Shown piece after piece: positions 35,442 to 44,040 of a stretch of DNA of 52,500 bases. Positions within the stretch are counted from its first letter, which is position 1. Each line of letters opens with the position of its first letter. The DNA comes from Actinomycetes bacterium. Its GTDB lineage: Bacteria; Actinomycetota; Actinomycetes; Actinomycetales; Microbacteriaceae. The translations under genes were made by a program, and so were the position numbers. Below the pieces are notes generated by a model. That model worked only from the letters and a program-made list of their open reading frames with translations, made no database searches and was not told the origin of the DNA. The stretch covers positions 1-52,500 of the forward strand of contig JAEWJX010000008.1 of NCBI GenBank assembly GCA_023386365.1, read 5' to 3'.

Positions 35442-35479
35442 GGTTGCGAGCCGCGACGGGAGGCGACTGCGGGAACGTG

Positions 35480-35504
35480 AAAACCCCCGCCTGAGCGGGG
35501 GTTT
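35480..35504. terminator. Bidirectional intrinsic terminator
   Basis: AAAACCCCCGC-CTGA-GCGGGGGTTTT: an 11-bp stem with T-runs in both directions. It ends the gene at 34794-35441 on the plus strand and tRNA-Gln on the minus strand. Confidence 0.9.
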
Positions 35505-35511
35505 TTCACAG

Positions 35512-35583
35512 CTGGGGTACCTGGACTCGAACCAAGAACAAAGGTACCAGAAACCTCCGTGTTGCCAATTACACCATACCCCA
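35512..35583 (-). tRNA. tRNA-Gln (anticodon CTG)
   Basis: Cloverleaf on the minus strand: acceptor TGGGGTA pairs with TACCCCA, discriminator G; CCA is not encoded. Anticodon arm GAGGT-TTCTGGT-ACCTT shows CTG, and the T-arm has GGTTCGAGTCC. A strong terminator follows. A TAGAGT -10 (35643-35638 on the minus strand) lies about 55 nt upstream. Confidence 0.94.
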
Positions 35584-35720
35584 AGGGGTCGGGCCGGAGC
35601 CTGACCACCAGCCCGGGCGAACCCGGACCGACTATGTACTCTACCTTATCCGCGGGGTCGCCCGGGACGGGGCTCCCGGTTCCCTCGCCACCCGAACGGG
35701 GTGAGCGAACGTGTGCGCAC

Positions 35721-35734
35721 GTCATCCGGATGAC
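35721..35734. promoter_or_regulatory. Perfect 14-bp palindrome upstream of the M1 peptidase
   Basis: GTCATCCGGATGAC is an exact palindrome 24 bp before a candidate -10 (TAGCGT, 35758-35763) of the M1 peptidase gene. It may be an operator, but no regulator is adjacent. Confidence 0.45.
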
Positions 35735-35805
35735 ACATCACCGAAACACGGGACTCCTAGCGTGACGGCACACCCGTCCGCGGAAACACCGACCCGAAAG
35801 CGCGT

Positions 35806-38436
35806 ATGACCGCCACACGAACCACCTCGCACACCCCTGCCCGACGGAGACTCGCCGCCGCGACCCTCACCGCGCTGCTGGCCGGAGGGGTGCTCGTCGC
35901 CACCCCGCTCCCCGCCGTCGCCGCCGACCCCATCGACGGGGCACGCACCGCCGGCGACCCGATGTTCCCGAACGTCGGCAACGGCGGGTACGACGCCCTC
36001 GACTACGACATCGACCTCGCGTGGACGCCCGACGCCACCCAGTCGGGCAGCTACATCGCGGGCACCATCGTCGCCACCAGCACCATGACGGCGCGCGCCG
36101 ACGTGCCGCTCAGCAGCTTCTCCCTCGACTTCGAGGGTCTCACCATCGACTCGGTGACCGTGAACGGCGCACCCGCGACCTTCACCCGCGACATCGACGC
36201 CGCCGCCATCAAGTACAAGCTCATCGTCACCCCCGCCACCCCCGTGAGCGGCACCTTCACCACCACCGTCGCCTACCACGGCGCACCCAGCGTGCACATC
36301 GACGCCGACGGCTCCTCCGAAGGCTGGAACCGCACCAGCGACGGCGCCATCATGCTCGGCCAGCCGATCGGATCGATGGCCGGCTTCCCGCACAACAACA
36401 CCCCCGCCGACAAGGCCACCTACTCGGTGAGCATCGACATCCCCACCACGCTGGCGAACGTCGCCGGGGCCACCGCCCCGGGCGCCGCCGCGAGCGTCGG
36501 CCAGCTGCTGTCGAAGACCCCGTCGAGTGACGGACTGCGCACCACGTGGTCGTGGCAGCACACCCGGCCCATGGCATCCGAGCTGCTCGTCATCGCGATC
36601 GGCCGGTTCGACGTCATCGAATCGAACGTGACGCTCACCAGCGGACGTGTCATCCCCGCCTGGTCGTTCGTCGACTTCGCCCAGTCGACCGCCAACAAGA
36701 CGACCTTCACCAACCGGGTCGGCCAACTCGGAACCATCATCCGCAACCTGGAGACCCTGTACGGGCCGTACCCGGGCGACAGCACCGGCATGATCATGGA
36801 TGCCGTGCCGAGCTCCGTCAACTACGCGCTCGAAACCCAGGATCGTTCGTTCTTCCCCAGCGTCTCCTCGCTGAACGGCAGCACCCTCATCCACGAGCTC
36901 ATCCACCAGTGGTACGGCAACAACGTCGGCCCCACCACGTGGGCGGACATCTGGTTCTCGGAGGGCATGGCCACCTGGGGCGCCACCTACTACGCCACCA
37001 CGGCCGGATTCGGCACCACCACCACCCCGAGTGAGACCACCTACTACAACTCGTGGAACAGCAGCGCGCCGACCAGCGCCAACTGGACCACACCTCCCGG
37101 CGTACAGACCAACTCGGCCAACCTGTACGGCTACCAGACGTACACGCGTTCGGCGCAGTTCTGGGAGGCGCTGAAGGTCGCGATCGGCAACACCGCCTAC
37201 TTCGAGGTGATCAAGGAGTGGCAGACCCGCAACACCCAGAAAGCGGTCACCGGGGCGCAGCTGCGCGACCTGGCGGAGGAGCTCTCGGGCCGCGACCTGG
37301 ATGCGTTCTACAGCGACTGGATCCTCGAGGCCGGTAAGCCCGCCTGGCCCGACAAGCTGAACCTGCAGCTCGAGAGCAACCCGGCATCCGGCACCGTCTC
37401 GCGGGGCGACACCGTCAGCTACACGCTGACCGCCACCAACACCGGACGCTCCACCATGGCGACGTCGGTCGTCACCGTCGACCTCGGCGGCGTGCTCGCC
37501 AAGGCGGAACTCGACGAGAGCGACCTCCCTGCGGGTCTCGCCCTCGACGGCAGCACCCTCACGTGGACGATCCCTTCCACCCCCACCACCGCACCCGTCG
37601 CCACGACCACCTTCCCGGTGACCGTGTCGGATACGGCATCCGGCGGTGAACTGGAAGCGGTTGCGCGGGTGGCCACCCTCGGCGGCACCTGCCTCACCTG
37701 CACGTCGACCCTCGCCGTCACCGAGTACACCCACGACGACGGCCCCGCGCCCACCATCTCCGGGGTCGCCGAGACGCGCGCCACCCTCACCGCGGTGACC
37801 GACGGATGGCCGGAGGGCACCACCTTCGCCTACGTCTGGAACGTGGACGGCTACGCGGTCGACGGCGCCGACGGGGCGACGTTCCCGGTGCCGGCGTCCG
37901 CGCTCGGGGCGAGCATCACGGTGACCGTCACCGCTTCCGCCCCCGGCTACCTGCCGACGACGCTCACCAGCGCCGCGGTCGGACCGGTGACGCGCAGCGC
38001 ACCGACCGCCCCCGACGAGGAGGAGCTGACCGACGAGCTGGAGGGTGCGATCACGGTGCCCGCCGACGCGAAGCCCGGCGACACGATCGAGATCGAGGTC
38101 GACGCGGAGCTGATCGACGAGATCGTCGACGTGTGGATGTTCTCCACGCCCGAGCTGCTCGTCACCGGCACCGTCGGCTCCGACGCCACCATCACGGCCA
38201 CCATCCCCACGGATGCGGCCGCCGGTGCTCACCGGATCGCCCTCACCGGCACCTCAGGTGCGGTGCTCGGCTGGGCGCCCATCCGGATCGCGGCGCTGCC
38301 CGACCCGCAGATGGCGGCCACCGGCCTCACGGACCCGAGCGGGTGGGTCGGCGCCGCGGTCCTGCTGATCCTGCTCGGAGGCGGCACCATCGCGACCGGC
38401 GTCATCGGACGTCGTCGCGTACAGCACACCGCCTGA
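35806..38436 (+). CDS. Secreted M1-family metallopeptidase with LAxTG-like C-terminus
   Basis: An 876-residue exported peptidase. Signal peptide about 1-40 (AVAA). The M1 beta-saddle precedes the zinc site HELIH (363-367) and the distal Glu386 in IWFSEG, 18 residues after the second His, typical of gluzincins. NYALETQ (339-345) replaces the exopeptidase motif GAMEN. A beta-sandwich region follows (about 455-830; DTVSYTLTATNTG is DUF11-like). The end has PQMAATGLTD, a hydrophobic helix (848-863) and GRRRVQHTA, a class-E-like sorting tail with Met in the first motif position. Wall attachment is inferred. Confidence 0.92.
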   Translation: MTATRTTSHTPARRRLAAATLTALLAGGVLVATPLPAVAADPIDGARTAGDPMFPNVGNGGYDALDYDIDLAWTPDATQSGSYIAGTIVATSTMTARADVPLSSFSLDFEGLTIDSVTVNGAPATFTRDIDAAAIKYKLIVTPATPVSGTFTTTVAYHGAPSVHIDADGSSEGWNRTSDGAIMLGQPIGSMAGFPHNNTPADKATYSVSIDIPTTLANVAGATAPGAAASVGQLLSKTPSSDGLRTTWSWQHTRPMASELLVIAIGRFDVIESNVTLTSGRVIPAWSFVDFAQSTANKTTFTNRVGQLGTIIRNLETLYGPYPGDSTGMIMDAVPSSVNYALETQDRSFFPSVSSLNGSTLIHELIHQWYGNNVGPTTWADIWFSEGMATWGATYYATTAGFGTTTTPSETTYYNSWNSSAPTSANWTTPPGVQTNSANLYGYQTYTRSAQFWEALKVAIGNTAYFEVIKEWQTRNTQKAVTGAQLRDLAEELSGRDLDAFYSDWILEAGKPAWPDKLNLQLESNPASGTVSRGDTVSYTLTATNTGRSTMATSVVTVDLGGVLAKAELDESDLPAGLALDGSTLTWTIPSTPTTAPVATTTFPVTVSDTASGGELEAVARVATLGGTCLTCTSTLAVTEYTHDDGPAPTISGVAETRATLTAVTDGWPEGTTFAYVWNVDGYAVDGADGATFPVPASALGASITVTVTASAPGYLPTTLTSAAVGPVTRSAPTAPDEEELTDELEGAITVPADAKPGDTIEIEVDAELIDEIVDVWMFSTPELLVTGTVGSDATITATIPTDAAAGAHRIALTGTSGAVLGWAPIRIAALPDPQMAATGLTDPSGWVGAAVLLILLGGGTIATGVIGRRRVQHTA

Positions 38437-38505
38437 CCCGGCACACCCTCCGCCCCGGTCGATGCTCCCGCATCACCGGGGCGGAGGCGTAGGCGGTGGT
38501 GGTCG

Positions 38506-39429
38506 TCAACGGTCGAGCAGGTCGCGCAGCACCGAAGCGGCCACCCGTGCGCCGTCACCGGCCGCGACCAGCAGCTGCTGCGGCCCGTCGACGAGGTCGC
38601 CCGCCGCGTAGACCCCGGCGCGGCGGCTGCGGCCCGCGCCATCCGTCTCGACGTAGCCGTCGGGGGTGCGGTCGAGCTCCAGGTCGAGGAACCCGAGCGA
38701 CGGCACCCATCCGGGACGGACGAAACCCGCCGTCCGCGGGATCGTCTCACCGTCGGCGAGCACGACACCCGTCATGCCCTCCCGACCGGTTCCGGCGATG
38801 TCGGCGATCACGCGCCGCTCCACCCGGATGCCGCGGCCGGCGAGGTCGGCTTCGTCGGCATCCGACACCCGCGCGACGCCGTTCGTGAAGACGATCAGGT
38901 CGTCCGACCAGTTGGCGAGGTAGCGGGCGCGGTCGGCCAGGTCGTCGGATTCGCCGATCAGCGCGAGAGGCGCGTCGCGCTTCTCCCAGCCGTCGCAGTC
39001 GACGCAGCTGTGCAGGGCCGTGCCGTAGAAGGCGCGCAAGGTGGGCAACGCCGGCAGCGTCTCGGTGAGGCCGGTGGCGAGCACGACCGCGGATGCGACC
39101 ACCTCGGTGGGCGTCGCGGACCCGCGGGCCTCGGCCTGCACCGAGAACTCGACCACGCCCTCCGCACGCAGCAGAGGCGACACCGAGGTGACGACGGTGC
39201 GCACCACCCGACCGCCGTAGCTCTCGACCTCGGCGGCACCGAGGCGACGCAGTTCGAGCGGCGAGATGCCGTCGCGGGTGAGGAAGCCGTGCGACGAGAG
39301 AGTGGCGGCGTTGCGGGGGCGCGCCGAGTCGAGCACGACGACGCTGCGGCGCGCGCGGACGAGGCTCAGAGCGGCGGCGAGCCCCGCGGGACCCGCGCCG
39401 ACGATCGCGACGTCGACGCGATCCGTCAC
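38506..39429 (-). CDS. Thioredoxin reductase-like FAD/NAD(P)-binding oxidoreductase
   Basis: A 307-residue flavoprotein with an N-terminal FAD fold (VAIVGAGPAGLAAALSL), LVVLATGLTE-like second motif, and CVDCDGWE near 141-148, where a TrxR-type protein carries its redox Cys-x-x-Cys. The NAD(P) loop has no clean GxGxxA/G (ALIGESDDLAD), so cofactor use is uncertain. C-terminal GVYAAGDLVDGPQQ binds FAD. The gene begins where gltX stops (4-nt overlap), so it is probably co-translated with it. A dedicated substrate is not apparent. Confidence 0.88.
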   Translation of the reverse strand: MTDRVDVAIVGAGPAGLAAALSLVRARRSVVVLDSARPRNAATLSSHGFLTRDGISPLELRRLGAAEVESYGGRVVRTVVTSVSPLLRAEGVVEFSVQAEARGSATPTEVVASAVVLATGLTETLPALPTLRAFYGTALHSCVDCDGWEKRDAPLALIGESDDLADRARYLANWSDDLIVFTNGVARVSDADEADLAGRGIRVERRVIADIAGTGREGMTGVVLADGETIPRTAGFVRPGWVPSLGFLDLELDRTPDGYVETDGAGRSRRAGVYAAGDLVDGPQQLLVAAGDGARVAASVLRDLLDR

Positions 39430-40931
39430 AGCGCCTGCCGGAACCTCTCGATGCGGGCCAACGTGGAGCCCTTGCCGAGGATCTCCATCGACTCGAACAG
39501 CGGCGGGCTGATGCGACGACCCGAGATCGCGGTGCGCAGCGGACCGAACGCGGTGCGGGGCTTGAGCCCGGGGCCGCCCTCCTCGGTAGGCGTCAGCAGG
39601 GCGACACGCAGCGCCTCCTCGATCTCCACCCGACCGAACTCGTCCAACTGCGACAGCACCGCCTCCGACGCGTCGAGCACGAGACGTGCCTCGTCGGCAT
39701 CCTTCGGCAACGCATCCGCGTCGAAGGTGAGCTCGTCGTCGGCGGTGAACAGGAACCCGAGCATGCCACGCGCCTCGCCCAGCACGGTGACGCGCTCCTG
39801 CACGAGCGGTGCCGCCTCGCGCAGGATCGCCTGCTGAGCCTCGGTCGGCGGATCGGCGACGAAGCCCTCCAGGTACGGCACGATGCGGGCGGTGAAGTCG
39901 TTGGCGGTGAGCATGCGGATGTGGTCGCCGTTGATCGAGTCGGCCTTCTTCAGGTCGAAGCGGGCCGGGTTGGGGTTGACGTCGCGGATGTCGAACGCCT
40001 CCACGAACTCCGCCTGGGTGAACACGTCGCGGTCGGGGGCGATCGACCAGCCGAGCAGCGCCAGGTAGTTCAGCAGGCCCTCGGGGATGAACCCGCGGTC
40101 ACGGTGGTGGAACAGGTTCGACTCGGGGTCGCGCTTGCTGAGCTTCTTCGCGCCCTCGCCGTAGACGAGCGGCATGTGCGCGTACTGCGGGATGAAGTCG
40201 GTGACGCCGATCTCGATCAGCGCCAGGTAGAGGGCGATCTGCCGTGGCGTCGACGAGAGGATGTCTTCGCCGCGGAACACGTGGGTGACCCCCATGAGCG
40301 CGTCGTCGACCGGGTTCACGAAGGTGTAGAGCGGGGCGCCGTTCGGGCGCACCACCACGAAGTCGGTGAAGCTGCCCGCGGGGAAAGTGATCTCGCCGCG
40401 GATGAGGTCGTGGAACGACAGCTCGGAGTCGGGCACCCGCAGGCGCAGGCTCGGCTGGCGGCCCTCGGCACGGAACGCGGCCCGCTGCTCGTCGGTGAGG
40501 TCGCGCTCGAAGTTGTCGTAGCCCTGGCGCGGGTCGCGCCCGGCGGCGACATTGCGCGCCTCCATCTCCTCCGGGGTCACGAACGACTCATAGAGGTGGC
40601 CGGACGCCTTCAGGCGCTCCACCAGCTCCAGGTAGATGTCGGTGCGCTGCGACTGGCGGTACGGCCCGTGCGGTCCGCCCTTCTCGACGCCCTCATCCCA
40701 GTCGATGCCGAGCCAGCTGAGCGCGTCGATGAGCTGCAGGTAGCTCTCTTCGCTGTCGCGGGCGGCATCCGTGTCTTCGATGCGGAACACCAGCTTGCCG
40801 CCGGTGTGGCGGGCGTACGCCCAGTTGAAGAGCGCCGTGCGCACCATCCCGACGTGGGGGGTGCCGGTGGGAGAGGGGCAGAACCGGACGCGCACGTCGG
40901 CGCCGGTCGCGGTTGAGAAGGGGAGCGACAT
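39426..40931 (-). CDS. gltX: Glutamyl-tRNA synthetase
   Basis: A 501-residue class I synthetase that charges tRNA-Glu. HIGH appears as HVGM (26-29) in SPTGTPHVGM, and KMSKS as KLSKR (263-267). Length is normal for bacteria. Because many actinobacteria lack GlnRS and use GatCAB, it may also mis-acylate tRNA-Gln, but this cannot be decided here. It starts with ATG 40931, 28 nt after the stop of the EamA transporter gene on the same strand, and overlaps the TrxR-like gene by 4 nt. Confidence 0.96.
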   Translation of the reverse strand: MSLPFSTATGADVRVRFCPSPTGTPHVGMVRTALFNWAYARHTGGKLVFRIEDTDAARDSEESYLQLIDALSWLGIDWDEGVEKGGPHGPYRQSQRTDIYLELVERLKASGHLYESFVTPEEMEARNVAAGRDPRQGYDNFERDLTDEQRAAFRAEGRQPSLRLRVPDSELSFHDLIRGEITFPAGSFTDFVVVRPNGAPLYTFVNPVDDALMGVTHVFRGEDILSSTPRQIALYLALIEIGVTDFIPQYAHMPLVYGEGAKKLSKRDPESNLFHHRDRGFIPEGLLNYLALLGWSIAPDRDVFTQAEFVEAFDIRDVNPNPARFDLKKADSINGDHIRMLTANDFTARIVPYLEGFVADPPTEAQQAILREAAPLVQERVTVLGEARGMLGFLFTADDELTFDADALPKDADEARLVLDASEAVLSQLDEFGRVEIEEALRVALLTPTEEGGPGLKPRTAFGPLRTAISGRRISPPLFESMEILGKGSTLARIERFRQAL

Positions 40932-40959
40932 CGCTGACGATCCTACCGGCGGGGCGGTG

Positions 40960-41814
40960 TCAGCCGAAGACGAGCGCGACGGATGCGGCGAGCGCCAGCG
41001 CGACCCCGACCACCTGCACGCGGCTGAGTCGTTCTCGGAGCACCGTGAGCGCGAGCAGCACCGTGCCGAGCGGGTATAGCGCGCTCAGCACGCCCATGAT
41101 CGCCAGTTCGCCCTGGTGCAGACCCCAGACCAGCAGCGCGTTCGCGACCGCGAGCAGGAACCCGGCCGCCGCCGCGAGCCAGAGCCCCCGGCGGTCGGCC
41201 GACAGCACCGGGAACGCGGGGCCGCGGCGCAGTCGGATGATCGCCACCACGACCGCGAAGATCACGGCACCCACGACGAGGTCGACGAGCAGTGGCGCCA
41301 ACTCCGACTCGGGCGGGGTGAGCTCGATGATCACGTTGTAGCCGCCGAAGCCGATACCCGACAGCACCGCCAGCACGACGGCGCGCACCCCGAGCCTGCC
41401 GCCCGACTGCTCGCGGGTGATACCGAGCATCACGGCCGCCACGACGAGCGCGGCGAGGGCGATGTAGCCGATCAGGGTGAAACGCTCACCGCGCGCGATG
41501 CCGACGACGGCCGGCAGGAGCGCGGCGACCGCCGCGACCGTCGGCGAGATGACGCTCATCGGGCCGATCGCGAGCGCCGAGTAGAACGCCCAGATGGCGA
41601 GCGCGCCGGCGACCCCCGCCACGGCGCCCAGCCACACCGCCTCGGGACCCCACACCGACCCCATCAGGGGCGTCGCGATCGCGATCGGCACGACCGCCAC
41701 CACGAAGCTGACGAGGCTCACCAGAATCGGCGCGATGCGGCGGGCGCCGAGCCCGCCGAAGAAGTCGGAGACGCCGTAGATGATCGCACTGGCGAGGCCG
41801 ACGATCACGATCAT
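40960..41814 (-). CDS. EamA/DMT-family transporter
   Basis: A 284-residue protein with ten hydrophobic segments arranged as two EamA repeats (MIVIVGLASAIIYGVSDFFG; second half VRAVVLAVLSGIGFGGYNVI). The C-terminal VLSALYPLGTVLLALTVLRERL is typical. It is probably an exporter of small metabolites; the substrate is unknown. ATG 41814 chosen as the first methionine fitting the family start. Divergent from the PNPOx-like gene (97 nt). Confidence 0.88.
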   Translation of the reverse strand: MIVIVGLASAIIYGVSDFFGGLGARRIAPILVSLVSFVVAVVPIAIATPLMGSVWGPEAVWLGAVAGVAGALAIWAFYSALAIGPMSVISPTVAAVAALLPAVVGIARGERFTLIGYIALAALVVAAVMLGITREQSGGRLGVRAVVLAVLSGIGFGGYNVIIELTPPESELAPLLVDLVVGAVIFAVVVAIIRLRRGPAFPVLSADRRGLWLAAAAGFLLAVANALLVWGLHQGELAIMGVLSALYPLGTVLLALTVLRERLSRVQVVGVALALAASVALVFG

Positions 41815-41910
41815 GGATCCATCCAAGCGGATGCCACCGTCGCGGGTCGAAAGTCCCTGTCGCGCGGGGTCGCGCGAGCGCACCCTGAGGGCAGGACCCG
41901 AGGAGGAGCC

Positions 41911-42333
41911 ATGGTCACGACGAAGGACCCGGTCGAGGTGCTCGACGAACGCGAGTGCTGGGAGCTGCTGGAGTTGGCGCCGTTCGGACGGATCGCGCTC
42001 GCTGCGGCGGGAGAGATCGACATCTTCCCCGTGAACTTCGTGGTGCACGAGGGGGCCCTGTACCTGCGAACCGCTCCGGGCACGAAGCTGGTCGAACTGT
42101 CGGTCCATCCGTTGGTGGCGATCGAGGTCGACGGCTGGGATGAGGGCGAGGCGTTCAGCGTGGTCGCCAAGGGCGAAGCGGAGCGGCTGGAGCACGCCGC
42201 CGACATCGATGCCGCCGAACGCCTGCCCCTGCACCCGTGGGTGCCGACGCTCAAGTACCGCTGGGTGCGCATCTGCCCCACCGAGGTGACGGGGCGCCGC
42301 TTCCGCCGCGGCCCCGAGCCCGAGCGCTTCTAG
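41911..42333 (+). CDS. PNPOx-like split-barrel flavin-binding protein
   Basis: A 140-residue protein of the pyridoxamine 5'-phosphate oxidase-like family: FGRIALAAAGEIDIFPVNFVV, then the glycine-tyrosine/leucine strand LYLRTAPGTKL, and the final RFRRGPEP segment, matching small stand-alone members that bind FMN or F420. GAGGAGG lies 5 nt before the ATG. Function uncertain. It shares the palindrome CTAG with the converging vapC remnant. Confidence 0.85.
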   Translation: MVTTKDPVEVLDERECWELLELAPFGRIALAAAGEIDIFPVNFVVHEGALYLRTAPGTKLVELSVHPLVAIEVDGWDEGEAFSVVAKGEAERLEHAADIDAAERLPLHPWVPTLKYRWVRICPTEVTGRRFRRGPEPERF

Positions 42334-42698
42334 GAACCCGCTGCCGGGAGCACGACGACATGACGGCGATCACCGTCGTCGAGCATCCGCGGAACATCTC
42401 GGTCGAACGTCGCCAAGATCCATCCATGCCGAGCAGCGAGGTCGACCAGGTGGATGTCGGTGACGTCCCGTGGGCTCACGAGGCGCCTGAGGCTGATCGT
42501 CGCCGAGGTCACACTCGCAGCGTCGTCGAGGAAGCGATGCGTGTCGTCCCCGTGCATCTGACTGAGCATGCGGAGTGCATGAGCCATCGGCACGTCGGTG
42601 CCCGCGACCGCGCGATTCGTGAGCAGCCGAAGAAAAGCGTTCTCGGTGACAGAGGTGGTCGACCACGTGCCGACAGTGGTGAACCACTCGTATGCGCA
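42330..42698 (-). pseudogene. Remnant of a VapC-type PIN-domain toxin gene
   Basis: The reading frame is open from a TGA at 42701-42699 to the stop at 42330 and encodes about 122 residues that match the middle and end of VapC: EWFTTVGTWSTTSVTENAF, then DIHLVDLAARHGWILATFD, which holds the last acidic metal-binding residues. The first 20-30 residues with the initial Asp (LLDxN) are missing; the upstream bases are an octamer repeat and another gene. No VapB gene is next to it. An in-frame ATG at 42593 would give an 87-residue stump without the active site. Confidence 0.7.
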
Positions 42699-42725
42699 TC
42701 ACTGCATCACGGCATCAATGCATCA
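42694..42725. repeat. Four-copy 8-bp tandem repeat
   Basis: On the minus strand TGATGCNN is repeated four times with no gap. It carries the stop of the gene at 42707-43147 and the 5' break of the vapC remnant. Confidence 0.7.
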
Positions 42726-43147
42726 GGGCTGGACGGCAGGTCGTCGGGGGCCACCCACCGCGCTCCCCCGTCCTGCACGAGCAGTGGACCACGGAGGGGC
42801 ACGGCGGCGTGAGTGCAGGCGGCGCGCAGGAGGGCCAGCCACTCGCGATCGGCGGCGGTGAGGGTGTCGCCGCCGCGACGCTCGAACGCGACGACCATCG
42901 CGTCCGCGTCGGCGTCCTCGAAGAGCACCCCGAGCAGCTGCGCGAAGTTCTCGCGATGCTGGCGCCCCGGGCGCCGCGGCACGTAGGTGGGGATCAGCAT
43001 CGGCAATTGGCAGTCGTGCTCGTCGAGGAACATCAACCACACCTGGCGTCGGATCGCGTGGCCGAGCAGGAGCGACGCGCGCTCGAGCACCGACTCGTCA
43101 CTCGTGAGCGGAACGTCGCGGACATCGTCGTAACGGGGAGCAGCCAT
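42707..43147 (-). CDS. Protein of unknown function
   Basis: A 146-residue soluble protein with no signal peptide or membrane helix. MLIPTYVPRRPGRQHRENF and the C-terminal LTAADREWLALLRAACTHA helix suggest a mixed alpha/beta fold; related small proteins are widespread in Microbacteriaceae, but I cannot assign a function. ATG 43147 has no strong Shine-Dalgarno. It ends in the octamer repeat. Confidence 0.75.
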   Translation of the reverse strand: MAAPRYDDVRDVPLTSDESVLERASLLLGHAIRRQVWLMFLDEHDCQLPMLIPTYVPRRPGRQHRENFAQLLGVLFEDADADAMVVAFERRGGDTLTAADREWLALLRAACTHAAVPLRGPLLVQDGGARWVAPDDLPSSPDALMP

Positions 43148-43245
43148 GCCTCCAGCGTCGTCGGGGCGACACCGCCCACCGCGACCGGCGCAGCGAACCG
43201 GGGAGAGACGCCCGCGCGAGCGGGCGGGGAGGAGCTCCCCCGGGC

Positions 43246-44004
43246 TCAGTCCTCGGGGGTCGGCTGGAACGCCGGCGGGTAGACGGCGATCCGGGGGGCG
43301 GTCAGGTCGGCGTTCTGGAACACGCCGCGCACCGCATCGCGCACCTTCTCGTTCGCGACCGTGATGATCGCGACCGACTCGAGGCCCACCGGCTCGGCCG
43401 ACAGCAGTTCCGCATCCCGGAAGTCGGGGTCGGTGTTGTGCAGACGTCGCAGCGCCTGCGTTCCCGCCTCCACCCCCTCGGCGAACCGCGTGACCGACCC
43501 TGCGGCATCCCCGTCGGCGAACACCACATCCGAACCGAGCGCGTCGACCGGCACCGCGAGGATCACGAACTCGGTGGCCTTGGCCGAACGCGCGGCATCC
43601 GACCAGTGCGTGCCCTCGGCGCCGTCACGCAGCTCCTGCCAGCGGGTGGCCTCCTGGGCGAGATAGAACGCCACGAAATCCGCGACGCTGCGGCCATCGG
43701 GCACCGTGGCCGTGGCGCGGAGTTCGCGCGCGGTCGCCGAACTGACGTCGACATCCGGCGACGCCCCCGCCACGAGTGCGCCCTCGAGGGCGATCGACTC
43801 GAGCGTGTTGACGTGCGTGACGTGGAAGACGCGGCGACCCGGCAGCTTCAGCGAGGGCGGCGCCGACGAGGTACCGGAGGGGCGCACCGGCGTGCGCGCT
43901 GCGCGGGTGGGAGCTGCGCGGACGGTACGCACCGGTTCCGGCGCACGGCGCGGGAAGCAGATATCGCAGAGTCCGTCGTCGAAACCGTGAATGCACTCCG
44001 CCAC
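43246..44004 (-). CDS. DarT-like (DUF4433) ADP-ribosyltransferase-fold protein with N-terminal zinc knuckle
   Basis: A 252-residue protein. Cys4, His6, Cys13 and Cys16 (ECIHGFDDGLCDICF) look like a zinc knuckle. After a Pro/Ala linker the DUF4433 domain begins at about 58: FHVTHVNTLESIALEGAL (His64 matches the NAD-side His), SVADFVAFYLAQEATR is the second block, and DAELLSAEP carries Glu199 where DarT has its catalytic Glu. Characterised DarT toxins ADP-ribosylate thymidine in single-stranded DNA and are paired with a DarG macrodomain antitoxin; no such gene is next to it. Activity and target are therefore inferred only from the fold. Confidence 0.75.
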   Translation of the reverse strand: MAECIHGFDDGLCDICFPRRAPEPVRTVRAAPTRAARTPVRPSGTSSAPPSLKLPGRRVFHVTHVNTLESIALEGALVAGASPDVDVSSATARELRATATVPDGRSVADFVAFYLAQEATRWQELRDGAEGTHWSDAARSAKATEFVILAVPVDALGSDVVFADGDAAGSVTRFAEGVEAGTQALRRLHNTDPDFRDAELLSAEPVGLESVAIITVANEKVRDAVRGVFQNADLTAPRIAVYPPAFQPTPED

Positions 44005-44040
44005 CCGTCGAGCCTACGTCGCCTCGCCGCGACACGCCGA

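Noticed and set aside
35512..35583. tRNA-Gln gene as an integration site
   Set aside because: No integrase, no flanking direct repeat of the tRNA end and no change of composition next to it.
35722..38232. Very long open frame of 836 codons on the minus strand opposite the M1 peptidase
   Set aside because: It is an antisense shadow: composition is Gly/Arg/Val/Asp-rich with no motif, while the plus strand has a signal peptide, HELIH zinc site and sorting tail.
42694..42725. Octamer repeat as a phase-variation switch
   Set aside because: The stop of the upstream gene is reached in the third unit whatever the total number of copies beyond that, so changes in copy number would not clearly switch an intact gene on or off.
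43246..44004. DarT-like gene as part of a toxin-antitoxin or defence island
   Set aside because: No macrodomain antitoxin or other defence gene is adjacent; the neighbours are housekeeping or secreted enzymes. The vapC remnant nearby is a separate, broken gene.
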